From Pirellulaceae bacterium (GTDB lineage: Bacteria; Planctomycetota; Planctomycetia; Pirellulales; Pirellulaceae), in the NCBI GenBank assembly GCA_029243025.1, contig JAQWSU010000056.1, positions 1-64,000 of the forward strand: 64,000 nucleotides of DNA, read 5' to 3'. The stretch's first letter is position 1, and the number at the start of each line of letters is the position of its first letter. Of this stretch, positions 1-9,380 are shown piece after piece. The translations under genes and the position numbers were made by a program. The notes below the pieces were generated by a model. The model was not told where the DNA came from, ran no database searches, and saw only the letters and a list, made by a program, of their open reading frames with translations.

Positions 1-3000
1 CCGACCTCTTCAATGCCCAGTACTTCGCACCAAATCTCAGCCATTCGTCGTTCGGTCGATGTGCTGGGTTTCACAAATCCAGACTCTGCCAACAAACGCG
101 AATTATCCGGTGCAGGCAAGCCGCGACGATCAACCTTACCATTGGTTGTCAGTGGCAGTGATGGCAACGGCACATAAACAGCAGGCAGCATGTATCGAGG
201 CAGTAACTGCTCAATTTCCCGCCGAAGTTCTAACTCAGTCGTTTCATGGATATCGGCAGCAACATAGTAGGCAACGAGCCACGGATCTCCGATTCGATCT
301 TCTCTCAGATCCACAACAGCATCGACGACATTCGGCTGGTCTCGCATCGTCGCTGCAATCTCTTCTAGCTCAATCCGATGCCCCCGCAATTTGATCTGAG
401 CATCCAAGCGACCGAGGAATTCCAGGTTTCCGTCATTCAACCAGCGAACCTGATCACCCGTTCGATAGAGGCGGTCAGAAACTGTTTTTCCGAAGGGGTT
501 TTCGACAAATTTTTCGGCCGTCAATTCTGGCCGATTCCAATAACCTTTCGCCAACCCGTCTCCCCCGAGGTACAACTCACCTTGTGCACCGATCGGAACC
601 GGTCGTAAATCTCGATCAAGTACATACGCCTGTGTGTTCCCAATCGGTCGCCCGATCGGAACCGAACGAGCGGTCTCTGCTAAATCATGGGGAATCGTAT
701 AACAACAAGCAAACGTCGTACATTCCGTCGGTCCATAACCATTGACGAGAGTCTGCTCCGGAGACAAACGGGAAAGGGCCAAACGAACATGGTGAACAGA
801 TAGTGCCTCACCGCCGGTCAGAATCTGACTAACCCCCTGCAACGCTTCTGGCTGAGTCTCTATCACCTGATTAAATAGAGCGGTGGTCAACCAGATCGTA
901 CTGACCTGATGGCGAGCAATCAGCTGAGGTAACTGCTCCAAGTCAGGTGGCCCTGCAGGCGCGAGCACTAACCTCCCTCCGTGTAAGAGTGCTGCCCACA
1001 ATTCAAAGGTTGAGGCATCAAAAGAAATCGTCGCGGCTTGCAGGACAGTTTCGCCAACACCAAATTCTGCGTAATCGACGCCAAACACGAGGCGAGCGAT
1101 CGACCGATGCCGAATCATCACCCCTTTAGGTTTTCCAGTCGTGCCTGAGGTATACATCACGTAGGCAAGATCGTCAGCGGTCACCTCAACCTTAGGATTT
1201 AACGTGGATTGACCTTGAAATGAATCCGTCTCCAAATCAACCACATGCTTGACTTCTTCAGCCAAACGACGGCCGCCATCTCCCCAAGTCACCAAGACAT
1301 CCGCTTCACCATCCCGCAACATGTAGTGCAAGCGATCATCCGGATAGTCGCCCCCCAACGGCAGATAGGTGGCGCCAGCCTTAAGAATACCCAATAGGCC
1401 AATGACCATTTCAAAACGGCGTTCAATGGAAAAGCCAACGAGATCGCCCTTTTCTACTCCCAGACTTTTCAGATGCCAGGCCAGTTGATTCGCTCGCTGA
1501 TTCAGTTCCCGATAGGTCAACGATTGATCTTGGAACACCACGGCGACTGCATCCGGTCTCAATTCCGCTTGGAATTCGAACAACTCATGAACGGTTTTGT
1601 CACAAGGATAATCGGTTGAAGTATCATTCCAGTCGACGATCAACCGCTGTTGCTCAACCTCTTCCAGTAAAGGAATCTCAGCAAGAGTTCGATGGGGGTT
1701 ATTGCTGAACTGGGTCAACAGATGCTGAACTTGGTTTGCCAAACGCTGTATCGCCACATGGTCATAGCGTTTTGGATCGCCTTCGACCTTCAGTAGGATC
1801 TCGGCGTCGTCAAAGCCACTGACCGTCAGTCCGTAATTCGTTTGTCCGTGAAGCTCGAATCTTCGCCGCTTCCAATCGCTGCCCCAAGATTGCACATGAC
1901 TGGTCAATTCATATTTCTCGAAGACAACAAGGCTATCGAACAATTGCGTATCCGGAGAAACTCCAAAATACGATCGGATATCTGTAAGAGAATCCATTCC
2001 GTGATCGCGTAATTCAACCCACTTATTGCGTATCTCGCTCAACCATTCCAACAGATGATTCTGAAGATCCACCTTAACGGTCACCGGGATCGTGCTAATC
2101 AAAAGACCAACGGCATTAGCCAACTCCGGAGGTGCACCATAACGGCCGGCAGACGTTGCCCCAAAAACAACAACTTCTTGTTGCGTATAATGCCGCAACA
2201 GGATTGCCCAGGCACCTTGGAGCAATGTGTTAAGGGTCAAATGATTGTCCTTCGCGAGCGAGCGTAATCGACTACTCAACGTCGATGACAACCGATTTGA
2301 AACCTTACAAAAAAGTTCATTCTCGGTTTTACTTCTACCGCTCCCCAGGTCGATTTCGCATGGAAACTCACAGCCTGAAAAGGTTGCTTTCCAAAAACTC
2401 TCGTCAGCAGATGTCCGCCTACTTTGCAACCAACGAGAAAGATCCTGCAAAGAAGGTATCGCCAAAGAATCTGCCACATGCGTTGAACCGCCGCGTCTAC
2501 CACGCCCATCGTAGAGGCGAAATAGATCACGCAATAAAATCAACCGCGAACGACCATCGAATAACGCATGATGAGAGGTCCAAACTAAACGATAGTGCTC
2601 GTCCTCAAAACGAAGTAAGGACAGACGTAAAGGAGGAGGCGTCGCTAGATCAAACCCACGCTTTCGTTCGTCACGGAGAAACGCTGAAAAACGACTTTGC
2701 TGTTTCTCTCCTGACCAATGACGCCAATCCTGCTCCTCCCAAGGAATAGAAATCTGACCGTGTACAACTTGAACCGGCATACCTGAGGAATCGTGTGCAA
2801 AACTCGTCCGCAAGACATCGTGTCGTTCTACAAGCTCTTTCCAGCTATCGAAAAACGCAACGGAATCGATCGGCTCCTCAAAATCGCAAACCATTATCTG
2901 GAGATAACTATGGTCACCATCTTTCAGACCATGGAATAGCATCGCCTCCTGTAATGGCGTAAGCGGGTGCGAACTTGGGCCTTCTTCCAAAGGATCCCTT

Positions 3001-3023
3001 GGCTGTCTTCTCAAATCACTCAT
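1..3023 (-). CDS. Nonribosomal peptide synthetase, condensation and adenylation domains (3' end outside window)
   Basis: Reading from an ATG at 3023, the open frame runs without a stop to the left edge, so the gene is partial. The first 450 or so residues are a condensation domain. It opens with a LTPLQEAMLF motif, has HDVLRTSF, and carries the catalytic HHALFDG (HHxxxDG) at about 2553-2573, which forms peptide bonds between carrier-bound residues. An adenylation domain follows, with YTSGTTGKPKG (about 1120-1160), NGYGPTE (about 722-748), YRTGD, GRLDAQIKLRGHRIE and NGKVDRRGLP (about 108-150). The last residues look like the start of a carrier domain. The specificity pocket begins D-A-F (FDASTFE), but I do not assign a substrate. 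The frame starts directly with a C domain, so an upstream module must donate an acyl or peptidyl group. No partner NRPS gene is visible. Confidence 0.95.
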   Translation of the reverse strand, partial: MSDLRRQPRDPLEEGPSSHPLTPLQEAMLFHGLKDGDHSYLQIMVCDFEEPIDSVAFFDSWKELVERHDVLRTSFAHDSSGMPVQVVHGQISIPWEEQDWRHWSGEKQQSRFSAFLRDERKRGFDLATPPPLRLSLLRFEDEHYRLVWTSHHALFDGRSRLILLRDLFRLYDGRGRRGGSTHVADSLAIPSLQDLSRWLQSRRTSADESFWKATFSGCEFPCEIDLGSGRSKTENELFCKVSNRLSSTLSSRLRSLAKDNHLTLNTLLQGAWAILLRHYTQQEVVVFGATSAGRYGAPPELANAVGLLISTIPVTVKVDLQNHLLEWLSEIRNKWVELRDHGMDSLTDIRSYFGVSPDTQLFDSLVVFEKYELTSHVQSWGSDWKRRRFELHGQTNYGLTVSGFDDAEILLKVEGDPKRYDHVAIQRLANQVQHLLTQFSNNPHRTLAEIPLLEEVEQQRLIVDWNDTSTDYPCDKTVHELFEFQAELRPDAVAVVFQDQSLTYRELNQRANQLAWHLKSLGVEKGDLVGFSIERRFEMVIGLLGILKAGATYLPLGGDYPDDRLHYMLRDGEADVLVTWGDGGRRLAEEVKHVVDLETDSFQGQSTLNPKVEVTADDLAYVMYTSGTTGKPKGVMIRHRSIARLVFGVDYAEFGVGETVLQAATISFDASTFELWAALLHGGRLVLAPAGPPDLEQLPQLIARHQVSTIWLTTALFNQVIETQPEALQGVSQILTGGEALSVHHVRLALSRLSPEQTLVNGYGPTECTTFACCYTIPHDLAETARSVPIGRPIGNTQAYVLDRDLRPVPIGAQGELYLGGDGLAKGYWNRPELTAEKFVENPFGKTVSDRLYRTGDQVRWLNDGNLEFLGRLDAQIKLRGHRIELEEIAATMRDQPNVVDAVVDLREDRIGDPWLVAYYVAADIHETTELELRREIEQLLPRYMLPAVYVPLPSLPLTTNGKVDRRGLPAPDNSRLLAESGFVKPSTSTERRMAEIWCEVLGIEEV

Positions 3024-3578
3024 GTTACCCGTGAAAAACGATCTGTCTTCTAAAGCCAATCGCACGACATTTTCGAATTCAACTCAGGCTCGAGCTGGTT
3101 CCAAATACCTGCCCTTTCTGTACCTGAGGCCGACAAAAATGTCGGCAGTGCGACAAACGAACGGACGAGGGGTTTCGTTCGACATTTCCGAACCTAAAAC
3201 GGCCCAAAAAACCGCTCTAATCTTAGCTTACGACCGGCAATTCCCGTCTGCAAAAGCAGTGAATCTCGAAAGATTTACCCAAAAAAAACTAAACAAAACA
3301 GCCATTAACAAAACCACTTACAAAGTCACCATCTAGATCAACGTGAATGCTCACGGACACTGACTCCAATCTCATTACTTCAGCACCCGTACTCGTCATC
3401 GAAATACAAATCATCCATCCAAAACAGATCTTCACTCAAAGATCTCCCCAGCCTCTCGGCTTGTATTTGTCTTCAACCGATCGTTAGAATCCAGCTGTAA
3501 AAATCCTTGAACAGTGAAGGGCTGGCGAAAATACGTGCTTCGACTGAATGAACAACCTGTTTTACAAGGAGTCTGAAT
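3024..3578. other. Intergenic region between divergent NRPS and TMEM43-like genes
   Basis: These 555 bases separate two divergently transcribed genes and should hold both promoters. Short frames here lack recognisable protein features. I see no convincing promoter boxes, repeats or RNA genes. The only clear signal is an AAGGAG ribosome-binding site at about 3566-3571, belonging to the next gene. Confidence 0.6.
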
Positions 3579-5030
3579 TTGACGCGATCAAAAAACAGGT
3601 ATTCGGGTGTCGTGATTGGCCCTGTGATCATTGTTGTGGGCGTGCTGGCACTCTGGAAAAATGAGGGGCGTTTCGACTACGCACGCGCCGCACGAAACAC
3701 CACCCCCATGAATGTTCCTGCCCCCAGTTTCAACAACAAACTTATCTCCTACACCGGTTCGATGGAAACCGACCTGAAAATTTCTGGTGAGTATGTGGAA
3801 TCACTCATCGGCTACCTAAGCGTAAACCGCTCGGCAGAAATTTATGCTTGGGACCGAGACGAAGACAGCGATGGACACGTGACGTGGAACCTCAAGTGGA
3901 TGACGCGGCTTGATCGCAACTCTCGAAACAACGATATTCAACAGCGTCTCTCATCAAAACAGTTCCGCCCAAAATCCTACAACGTTGGAAAAATCCAAAT
4001 CAACGAGAAGTGGATTGAATTTGTTGACCCCCAAGAGACGATCTCCCTTTCCAGTCTGAAACTGACCGATACGGGTGAAAAGGACGGCTTGAAAAAACGT
4101 GACGAGTATCTGTATCTCGCGAAAAATCGTCCCCGAAAGCTCGGCGACGAACGGATTAGCTACCGAGGTCTTCGAGTCCCCCCGACCGCAACCTATTTTG
4201 GTGAATACAAAGATGGTCGTGGTGTCGCGTATCAAGCAGAGGTGAAAAGTGGCTTAGTTGATAGTCTAATCCAAGACACAGGCATCCTTCATTTCATTGT
4301 GGCGGGTGAGCGACCTGTTGCCTTGAAGACGATGCAAGCGCACCTAACGCGTCTGCGATGGATCGTCCGCGGAGGCGGTTTTTTAGGCATCAGCGTTGGA
4401 TTCATGATCATGTTTAGTGCCGCCACCGGGTTTTTGTATCACGTGCCGGTGATTGGCGCGATTGCACAATGGGGAACGATGGCGATAAGCTTCATCCTCG
4501 GCGGTCTTTTGAGCATCATCGCGATCTCTTCCAGTTATTTGATCCACCATCCTCTCACGCTTGGCTTTACCGTTGCAGGATGCTGTCTTGTCTTCTGGTT
4601 AGCACGCAAACGAGCAACCCAATCACAAACGAATTTCAAACAAGCCCTCGACACAGATTTCGGACACACACTGAGCTCCACCGAGCTGGAAGAACTGGAA
4701 TTCATTGAGTTGCTACGTGTTTGCTTTGCCGATAAGGAAGTGCATATCGATGAGCGGAAGTATCTCACCAAGTGGGCCAAACAGCATGGTTGGGACCGCG
4801 AAAAGATTGCTGAGATGGTGGCCAAGGCCAAGAGTGGTGACGAAGATCCAACCGAGCCAACCTACACGGACAAACACTTACGAAATCTGATTCGCTTGGC
4901 ACTTGCGGATGGAAAGATCAAGCGTTTCGAACTAAACACTATTTCCAAAGCTGCAAGCGAGATTGGGTACAGCCGATCTGAATTACAGCGTACTATCCAG
5001 CAGGTCCGGACGTCAGGGCCCTTATCGTGA
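3579..5030 (+). CDS. TMEM43-like membrane protein with C-terminal TerB-like domain
   Basis: The frame starts at a TTG, chosen because AAGGAG lies 7 bases upstream. Residues about 10-30 form a membrane helix followed by WKNEGRFDY, which matches the 'NEGR' start of the TMEM43/DUF1625 family. A long extramembrane domain follows, then three or four hydrophobic helices at about 260-345. The last 110 residues (ELLRVCFADKEVHIDERKYL and a second acidic helix with LALADGKIKRFEL) resemble the helical TerB/tellurite-resistance domain, whose acidic motifs can bind metal. The role of bacterial TMEM43 proteins is not established. The TerB-like fusion suggests a membrane-stress or envelope function, but that is inference. 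The gene stands alone, divergent from the NRPS. Confidence 0.8.
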   Translation: MTRSKNRYSGVVIGPVIIVVGVLALWKNEGRFDYARAARNTTPMNVPAPSFNNKLISYTGSMETDLKISGEYVESLIGYLSVNRSAEIYAWDRDEDSDGHVTWNLKWMTRLDRNSRNNDIQQRLSSKQFRPKSYNVGKIQINEKWIEFVDPQETISLSSLKLTDTGEKDGLKKRDEYLYLAKNRPRKLGDERISYRGLRVPPTATYFGEYKDGRGVAYQAEVKSGLVDSLIQDTGILHFIVAGERPVALKTMQAHLTRLRWIVRGGGFLGISVGFMIMFSAATGFLYHVPVIGAIAQWGTMAISFILGGLLSIIAISSSYLIHHPLTLGFTVAGCCLVFWLARKRATQSQTNFKQALDTDFGHTLSSTELEELEFIELLRVCFADKEVHIDERKYLTKWAKQHGWDREKIAEMVAKAKSGDEDPTEPTYTDKHLRNLIRLALADGKIKRFELNTISKAASEIGYSRSELQRTIQQVRTSGPLS

Positions 5031-6060
5031 TGCTTATCGCGAACGTGTCGACCCCACCGGCGACTTTTTCAAATCAAAAGGCCACCGAACCACCTAGGCT
5101 GTCAGCGGCTCAGAAGCATCGGGAACCATCGAGCTAACCAACCTCCGCGACCGACAAAACGCTTTTGCCTTCGGTTGTATGGAAATCAATTATCGCCTAC
5201 ATCCCAGGGTCGTACACACCTTGCCCCCGCGCCCGCCCCGCTTGTCTAACAAGCACGCAAACAATGTGGCATCAGCGGAAAAACTTCGTTCCTTGAAGCA
5301 GCGTTTCTTGAGAGCACCTGAGTTCGGCTCACTTCCTAAAAGTTGCACACTCAACACCGCTGCATAACCAATCGTTTCATCAAACAAGGTGTCGCATTGA
5401 TGGGTTATCAGGCATGTAATGGCGCCTACTTTGCCAAAACCCACTTTGACTTGCAGCAGAAACGATGTTCCAAAACTTATTCGGATACGCAGGGCTTGCA
5501 AAAGAGCGGACAGATAGGTTCGACGGTCATATTCGATTCAGTGCCAAAGGGAATCCAGTTGCGGTTCAACCTTCATTGATGCCAGAGTCGCCGGATTAAA
5601 TTAACGTCGAATATATCAACGGGGGCATACAACCAGCATATTGGGGGTCTGGCTGCCGGAAGCATTTTGCTCTTCGCCAACACCACGTCCATGTTGAAGA
5701 TGCGGAACCCGAAAAAAGAAACGACGATATTTATTTGATTATCATCCATGCGAAAGGCTACAAAGTGCGATATTGTGTAGGCATCACCAGCTATCGGTGT
5801 CTTACCGACTAAGGCAAAACCCGAATCCAAATCCCGTGTTAGACATCAGCGCTCGCCTCGATCACACATCCCCAAATCGGCTCTTACACCTCCTGCCACA
5901 TGTGCAGACAAAAAATCAAACGCTCACCTCGCTCCTCAAGCCGGAACTGTCCATCAAACTCACCAGGCCCCACCAACGCCTTCTCCAAGCCGCTCGTAAT
6001 CAGAGGCCACTGCGAACCCTATTCGACCAGGGCGGCGAAATAGGCACCACATTGACCGCT
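5031..6060. other. Gene-poor stretch with scraps of decayed coding sequence
   Basis: No intact gene is convincing in this 1-kb stretch. Two short segments read like protein. On the plus strand, about 5595-5815 encodes a run including EYINGGIQPAYW and DDIYLIIIHAKGYKVRY before a stop. On the minus strand, about 5890-6020 encodes SQWPLITSGLEKALVGP and FDGQFRLEERGERLIF, bounded by stops on both sides. I recognise neither family. They look like remnants of lost genes, and the region is best treated as decayed. Confidence 0.4.
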
Positions 6061-6855
6061 ATGCTGACCGATGGTCTGTTCACCATCGGGCCCCCCGCTC
6101 CTCCGTTGCCGTCAGATCCAAAAGAGAAATGGCTGGTGCTCGCTCCCCGCCTCGACGATGCCGCCTTATCCGTGGGGGGCGTGCTGCTCCAACGCTCCAA
6201 CAACGTAGAACTCGTCATAAGTAGCTTCACATCGACATATCGCTACTCGGATTCCATTCTTCGTGGAAATAAAGGAGCGGTCACGCGTTTGCGTCACCAA
6301 GAGGAAGAACTTTTTTGCAACATGGTGGGAGCCCGTAAAGTCGATGGAGGACTCGACGATGCCGACATTCGAGTCGACGGGGTCGAACCATTTCGCCCGC
6401 CCACAGCCCATGAACTGGATCTCTATCGAGATCTAGCTGATCGACTGTTCCACAAAGAGAAGCCTGGTCGCATCTATGCCCCCATGGGTGTTGGGGGCCA
6501 TGCGAATCACGTGTCACTGCACGTCGCGATCATAGAACTCATCGCGGCGTGGCGTTCTACCAACCCAGCCGTTCGCGTCTTCATTTATGAAGATCTGCCC
6601 TATGCATCCATTTCCCCCTGCCAAATTTTGGATGGAGTTCGTCGTCTAAAAGAATCGCAGCGAGTGGCTCCCGTATTTGAAGACATCACCGAAATATTGC
6701 CAGATAAACTCTGGTCCATCGGAATCTATCAATCCCAGACAGTACCGACCTTTCAAGAATGCACGAACAGACATGCGAAAAACATGGGGCAGGAAATGAG
6801 CCCCGGAAGCGATCGCCACGCAGAGCGATTATGGGAACTGGACCCAGCAACCTAG
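6061..6855 (+). CDS. PIG-L (LmbE-like) family deacetylase with altered metal-binding motif
   Basis: PIG-L proteins are zinc-dependent N-deacetylases acting on GlcNAc-type substrates or natural-product intermediates. The core reads WLVLAPRLDDAALSVGGVL. Family members have PHxDDE or, in a common subgroup, PHLDDA at this place, so the zinc-ligand His is replaced by Arg (codon CGC instead of CAC, one transition). The second ligand motif GGHANH is intact. The open frame extends upstream to 5773, but that part has no protein character, so I favour the ATG at 6061 (264 residues). There is no signal peptide. The protein may be inactive, may use another metal geometry, or may be an early pseudogene. 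The nearby NRPS gene is a possible but unproven partner. Confidence 0.75.
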   Translation: MLTDGLFTIGPPAPPLPSDPKEKWLVLAPRLDDAALSVGGVLLQRSNNVELVISSFTSTYRYSDSILRGNKGAVTRLRHQEEELFCNMVGARKVDGGLDDADIRVDGVEPFRPPTAHELDLYRDLADRLFHKEKPGRIYAPMGVGGHANHVSLHVAIIELIAAWRSTNPAVRVFIYEDLPYASISPCQILDGVRRLKESQRVAPVFEDITEILPDKLWSIGIYQSQTVPTFQECTNRHAKNMGQEMSPGSDRHAERLWELDPAT

Positions 6856-7209
6856 AGCCGAAAGATCACATCACGTGGCAGACGGCCAGAATAGCGAATG
6901 CAGCAGAGATTGGAGCCAAAAGCGAGGAACATCGAGCGAGCTGAAAGTGAATATCAAATATGCTTTCTGAGCTAGAAAATCCAAGACCAAAAGGTGTGTA
7001 TTCCCGCTCCACACCCTTGGTCGGTTACCTGCCTCGCAGATCTTCAGGAAGCAGCAGAATCGCTTCAATCAGCCAGGAATCTAGCGGCTAATCGAATCAA
7101 ACCATCGGTTAAATTTCTCGTTAGCCCTCCGAATTCGAGACAAGTGTTACTGATATCTTTGCGTGTCACAAGTTTTCAACCTAGGATCTGGACCGAACTA
7201 TTTAGCGGG
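6856..7209. other. Intergenic region between convergent genes
   Basis: These 354 bases lie between the 3' ends of the PIG-L gene and the esterase gene. Short frames here show no protein features, and I see no strong hairpin with a T tract. Nothing can be supported. Confidence 0.5.
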
Positions 7210-8037
7210 TCAGTTTCGGATTGCACGGCGCCAGCCAAGCCAACACAAAAGGCCGAGGATCAGGCTAGCCAATATCGGTGACAGGTTAGGAGCAACTTTT
7301 CCTCCCGGCAGCGGATCCAAATCCCAATCGCGTGTCTGCCTCAGCAACCAGTCGAGCGCTTGATACCGACCCAAAGCGACCGTCCAACAATCGTGGCGAT
7401 CAGAATGGATTAAAGTCAGATGGGCCCGGCCCCCTTCCGCGTTGATATTTCTGATCATTTGGGCGACTGACTTCACGGAGTCGGCACCATCTGCGCTCGA
7501 CTGAAATGCCCAGACAGGGGTCCGGACTAGCGTTCGGGCATCATCCCCCACCATCGTGGTCGCCAATGGAAGCATTGCGGCGAAACGCCCCGGATGGCGC
7601 CGTGCCAACTCCCAACACCCACTCGCGCCAGCAGAAATCCCGCAGAGATAAACACGATCATGATCAATAGCAAAACGTTCCACGGCATCTTCGATGATTG
7701 CCATCAGGCATTCCAAAGGGTCCGAATTGCCTGACGTCGTCAACCAACGGGGTTCAGCCTGCGGTCTTTGCAGCGCCAAAATGTACGCCGGCAGGTGATC
7801 CTGAACAATCAGCTCTAGCCAAGCAAGCTGGTCTTTATTGTTGCAGCCAGCCTCGCCATAACCGTGGAGCCAGACGATTAACGGCATGAGCTGTTTAGCC
7901 TTTGGCCTAAAAAGCCGAAAACGAACCGACTCACCCCCAACAAGGCAATGTTGGACGTGAAATTTCTCGATCACTTCTGATTTTGGCGTAGTTCCCAACA
8001 TGGCGGCGAGACAAACAATCATCGCTTTGGACACCAT
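7210..8037 (-). CDS. Secreted alpha/beta hydrolase (esterase/carboxylesterase type) with C-terminal membrane anchor
   Basis: The mature part shows an alpha/beta-hydrolase fold. PLIVWLHGYGEAG is the oxyanion strand, CGISAGASG is the nucleophile elbow (GxSxG, Ser), and a probable catalytic His lies in SDRHDCW near the end. An N-terminal hydrophobic stretch ends near LGTTPKS and looks like a signal peptide. The last 25 residues are a hydrophobic helix followed by GWRRAIRN, which would anchor the protein by its C terminus. The frame opens at 8043 (ATG AAA ATG). An AGGTGG directly abuts the first ATG but sits 6 bases before the second, so 8037 is preferred. The short sequence TTTTCATCCACCTT occurs twice around the start. 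The substrate is unknown; esterases of this type often act on aryl or polymer esters. Confidence 0.8.
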   Translation of the reverse strand: MVSKAMIVCLAAMLGTTPKSEVIEKFHVQHCLVGGESVRFRLFRPKAKQLMPLIVWLHGYGEAGCNNKDQLAWLELIVQDHLPAYILALQRPQAEPRWLTTSGNSDPLECLMAIIEDAVERFAIDHDRVYLCGISAGASGCWELARRHPGRFAAMLPLATTMVGDDARTLVRTPVWAFQSSADGADSVKSVAQMIRNINAEGGRAHLTLIHSDRHDCWTVALGRYQALDWLLRQTRDWDLDPLPGGKVAPNLSPILASLILGLLCWLGWRRAIRN

Positions 8038-8131
8038 TTTCATCCACCTTTATTTTCATCCACCTTCAGGGAGGGGAAATTTCTTTTCACGACAGACGTC
8101 CTGCCGAAGTCATTTCATCAACTCCGCCATG

Positions 8132-9151
8132 TCATGGAAGGTGCAGTGAAGAAATAACAGGGAACGCTTGCCGAACATCCATACGATTTCCAAACCGTCG
8201 ATGCACTTCCGCGTCGACTTCAAAATCTTTTGCCTGCACCGATCCGTCGCAAAGTACAACCTGCCATACATAAGGATGTGCACTGCCAAATCGATTTTTG
8301 CAGTCTTGACCGTGAGCATCGCGAACCGGAATGGCCGCAGTCGAGCGGCAATTGTCGTTGTTGAATCCGGCGTACAACGTCTCATTGTCTCCCCAATCCT
8401 TCCCACTCAAATATTGATTGGAGTCAACATATTTCTCTGCAATCAGATAGGTCTTTGACATTCCGTCAAGAAGGTCGCGAGGCCGAACACGACTACGTCC
8501 AAAGACGACCCCCGTGTAACGTCGCGTATCAGGCCAAACAAACGTCGCCCGATCGCCTTGAGCAAGTGATTGGGGGCCGCTCCACTTCCAATCGAATTCG
8601 ACAGTCGGTCCATCCCCTGCATTGGCCGCGTAATCGGTTTTTGCTGCCAATGTGAACGGTTTCGAGACCCGTCCCCCAAGGGTCAGTGGCCTCTGATTGG
8701 CGCGATAGGGGTAAGCACAAACAGCCCGACGAGTGGGACAATGGAAAACCGTCAACGGCCGCGAACAACGCTTTGCCAGCGCCTTCCAGCGTTCGATTCC
8801 TTGCAAGCGAGCACCTTGCCGTCGCAAATCACTTTCATGCAAATAGTCCAACAAGTTGAAGGCCCAACTGCCGGGCTGACGTGAATCCGTACCCCGTTCT
8901 GGTTCGCCGATCCAATCAAAATGCCAACCGCCTGAAGGGAAATACCCTTTCACTGCTTGATGCGCATTCATTGCCAGTCCAATTTGTCGAAGATTGGTCG
9001 AACATTGAGTTCGACGGGCAGATTCTCTGACCGCCTGGAGCGCAGGCAACAACAACTGCAATAGCAGCGCCAAAATCGCCACGACAGCAAGCAAATCCAA
9101 GATGGTTTGTCCGAGATCATTTCGTGCACCTTTTTTCCGAATTCGCATCAA
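8132..9151 (-). CDS. DUF1559 domain protein, type II pseudopilin-like, with H-X9-DG motif
   Basis: DUF1559 proteins are abundant in planctomycetes and have a prepilin-like N terminus. Here the processing region reads LGQTILDLLAVVAILALLL followed by LLPALQAVRESARRTQCSTNLRQ, the usual family pattern. The normal GFTLVELL is altered to GQTILDLL, so the conserved Glu at +5 is Asp. The C-terminal region has H-PYVWQVVLC-DG, the H-X9-DG signature. Length (339 residues) is normal for the family. The protein is probably exported and inserted by a type II secretion-like machine. Its precise role is unknown even in the family. It is transcribed towards the esterase gene 95 bases downstream. Confidence 0.9.
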   Translation of the reverse strand: MMRIRKKGARNDLGQTILDLLAVVAILALLLQLLLPALQAVRESARRTQCSTNLRQIGLAMNAHQAVKGYFPSGGWHFDWIGEPERGTDSRQPGSWAFNLLDYLHESDLRRQGARLQGIERWKALAKRCSRPLTVFHCPTRRAVCAYPYRANQRPLTLGGRVSKPFTLAAKTDYAANAGDGPTVEFDWKWSGPQSLAQGDRATFVWPDTRRYTGVVFGRSRVRPRDLLDGMSKTYLIAEKYVDSNQYLSGKDWGDNETLYAGFNNDNCRSTAAIPVRDAHGQDCKNRFGSAHPYVWQVVLCDGSVQAKDFEVDAEVHRRFGNRMDVRQAFPVISSLHLP

Positions 9152-9380
9152 AATTCGCCTTTCTACTGTCTGTCTTCCAACCTGCCAGATTGGTCAAAGC
9201 GAGACACGATATCGACCGACCTTGGAAATCGTCAAACACTCATCAAGACACTCCTGCTTCCGCTTTCGAGCAACTTTTCTCTCTATTCCCCCAACCCGAG
9301 TGTCCGGTTGAACGCTTGGTTTTCGACTTATGGAATAGACAAGCAGATTTTGGCTTTATTGTCATGGAGGATTATCCGGC

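Noticed and set aside
59-2749. Many plus-strand open frames over the first 3 kb
   Set aside because: All lie opposite the continuous minus-strand NRPS frame, which carries unmistakable C- and A-domain motifs. The plus-strand products have no protein features.
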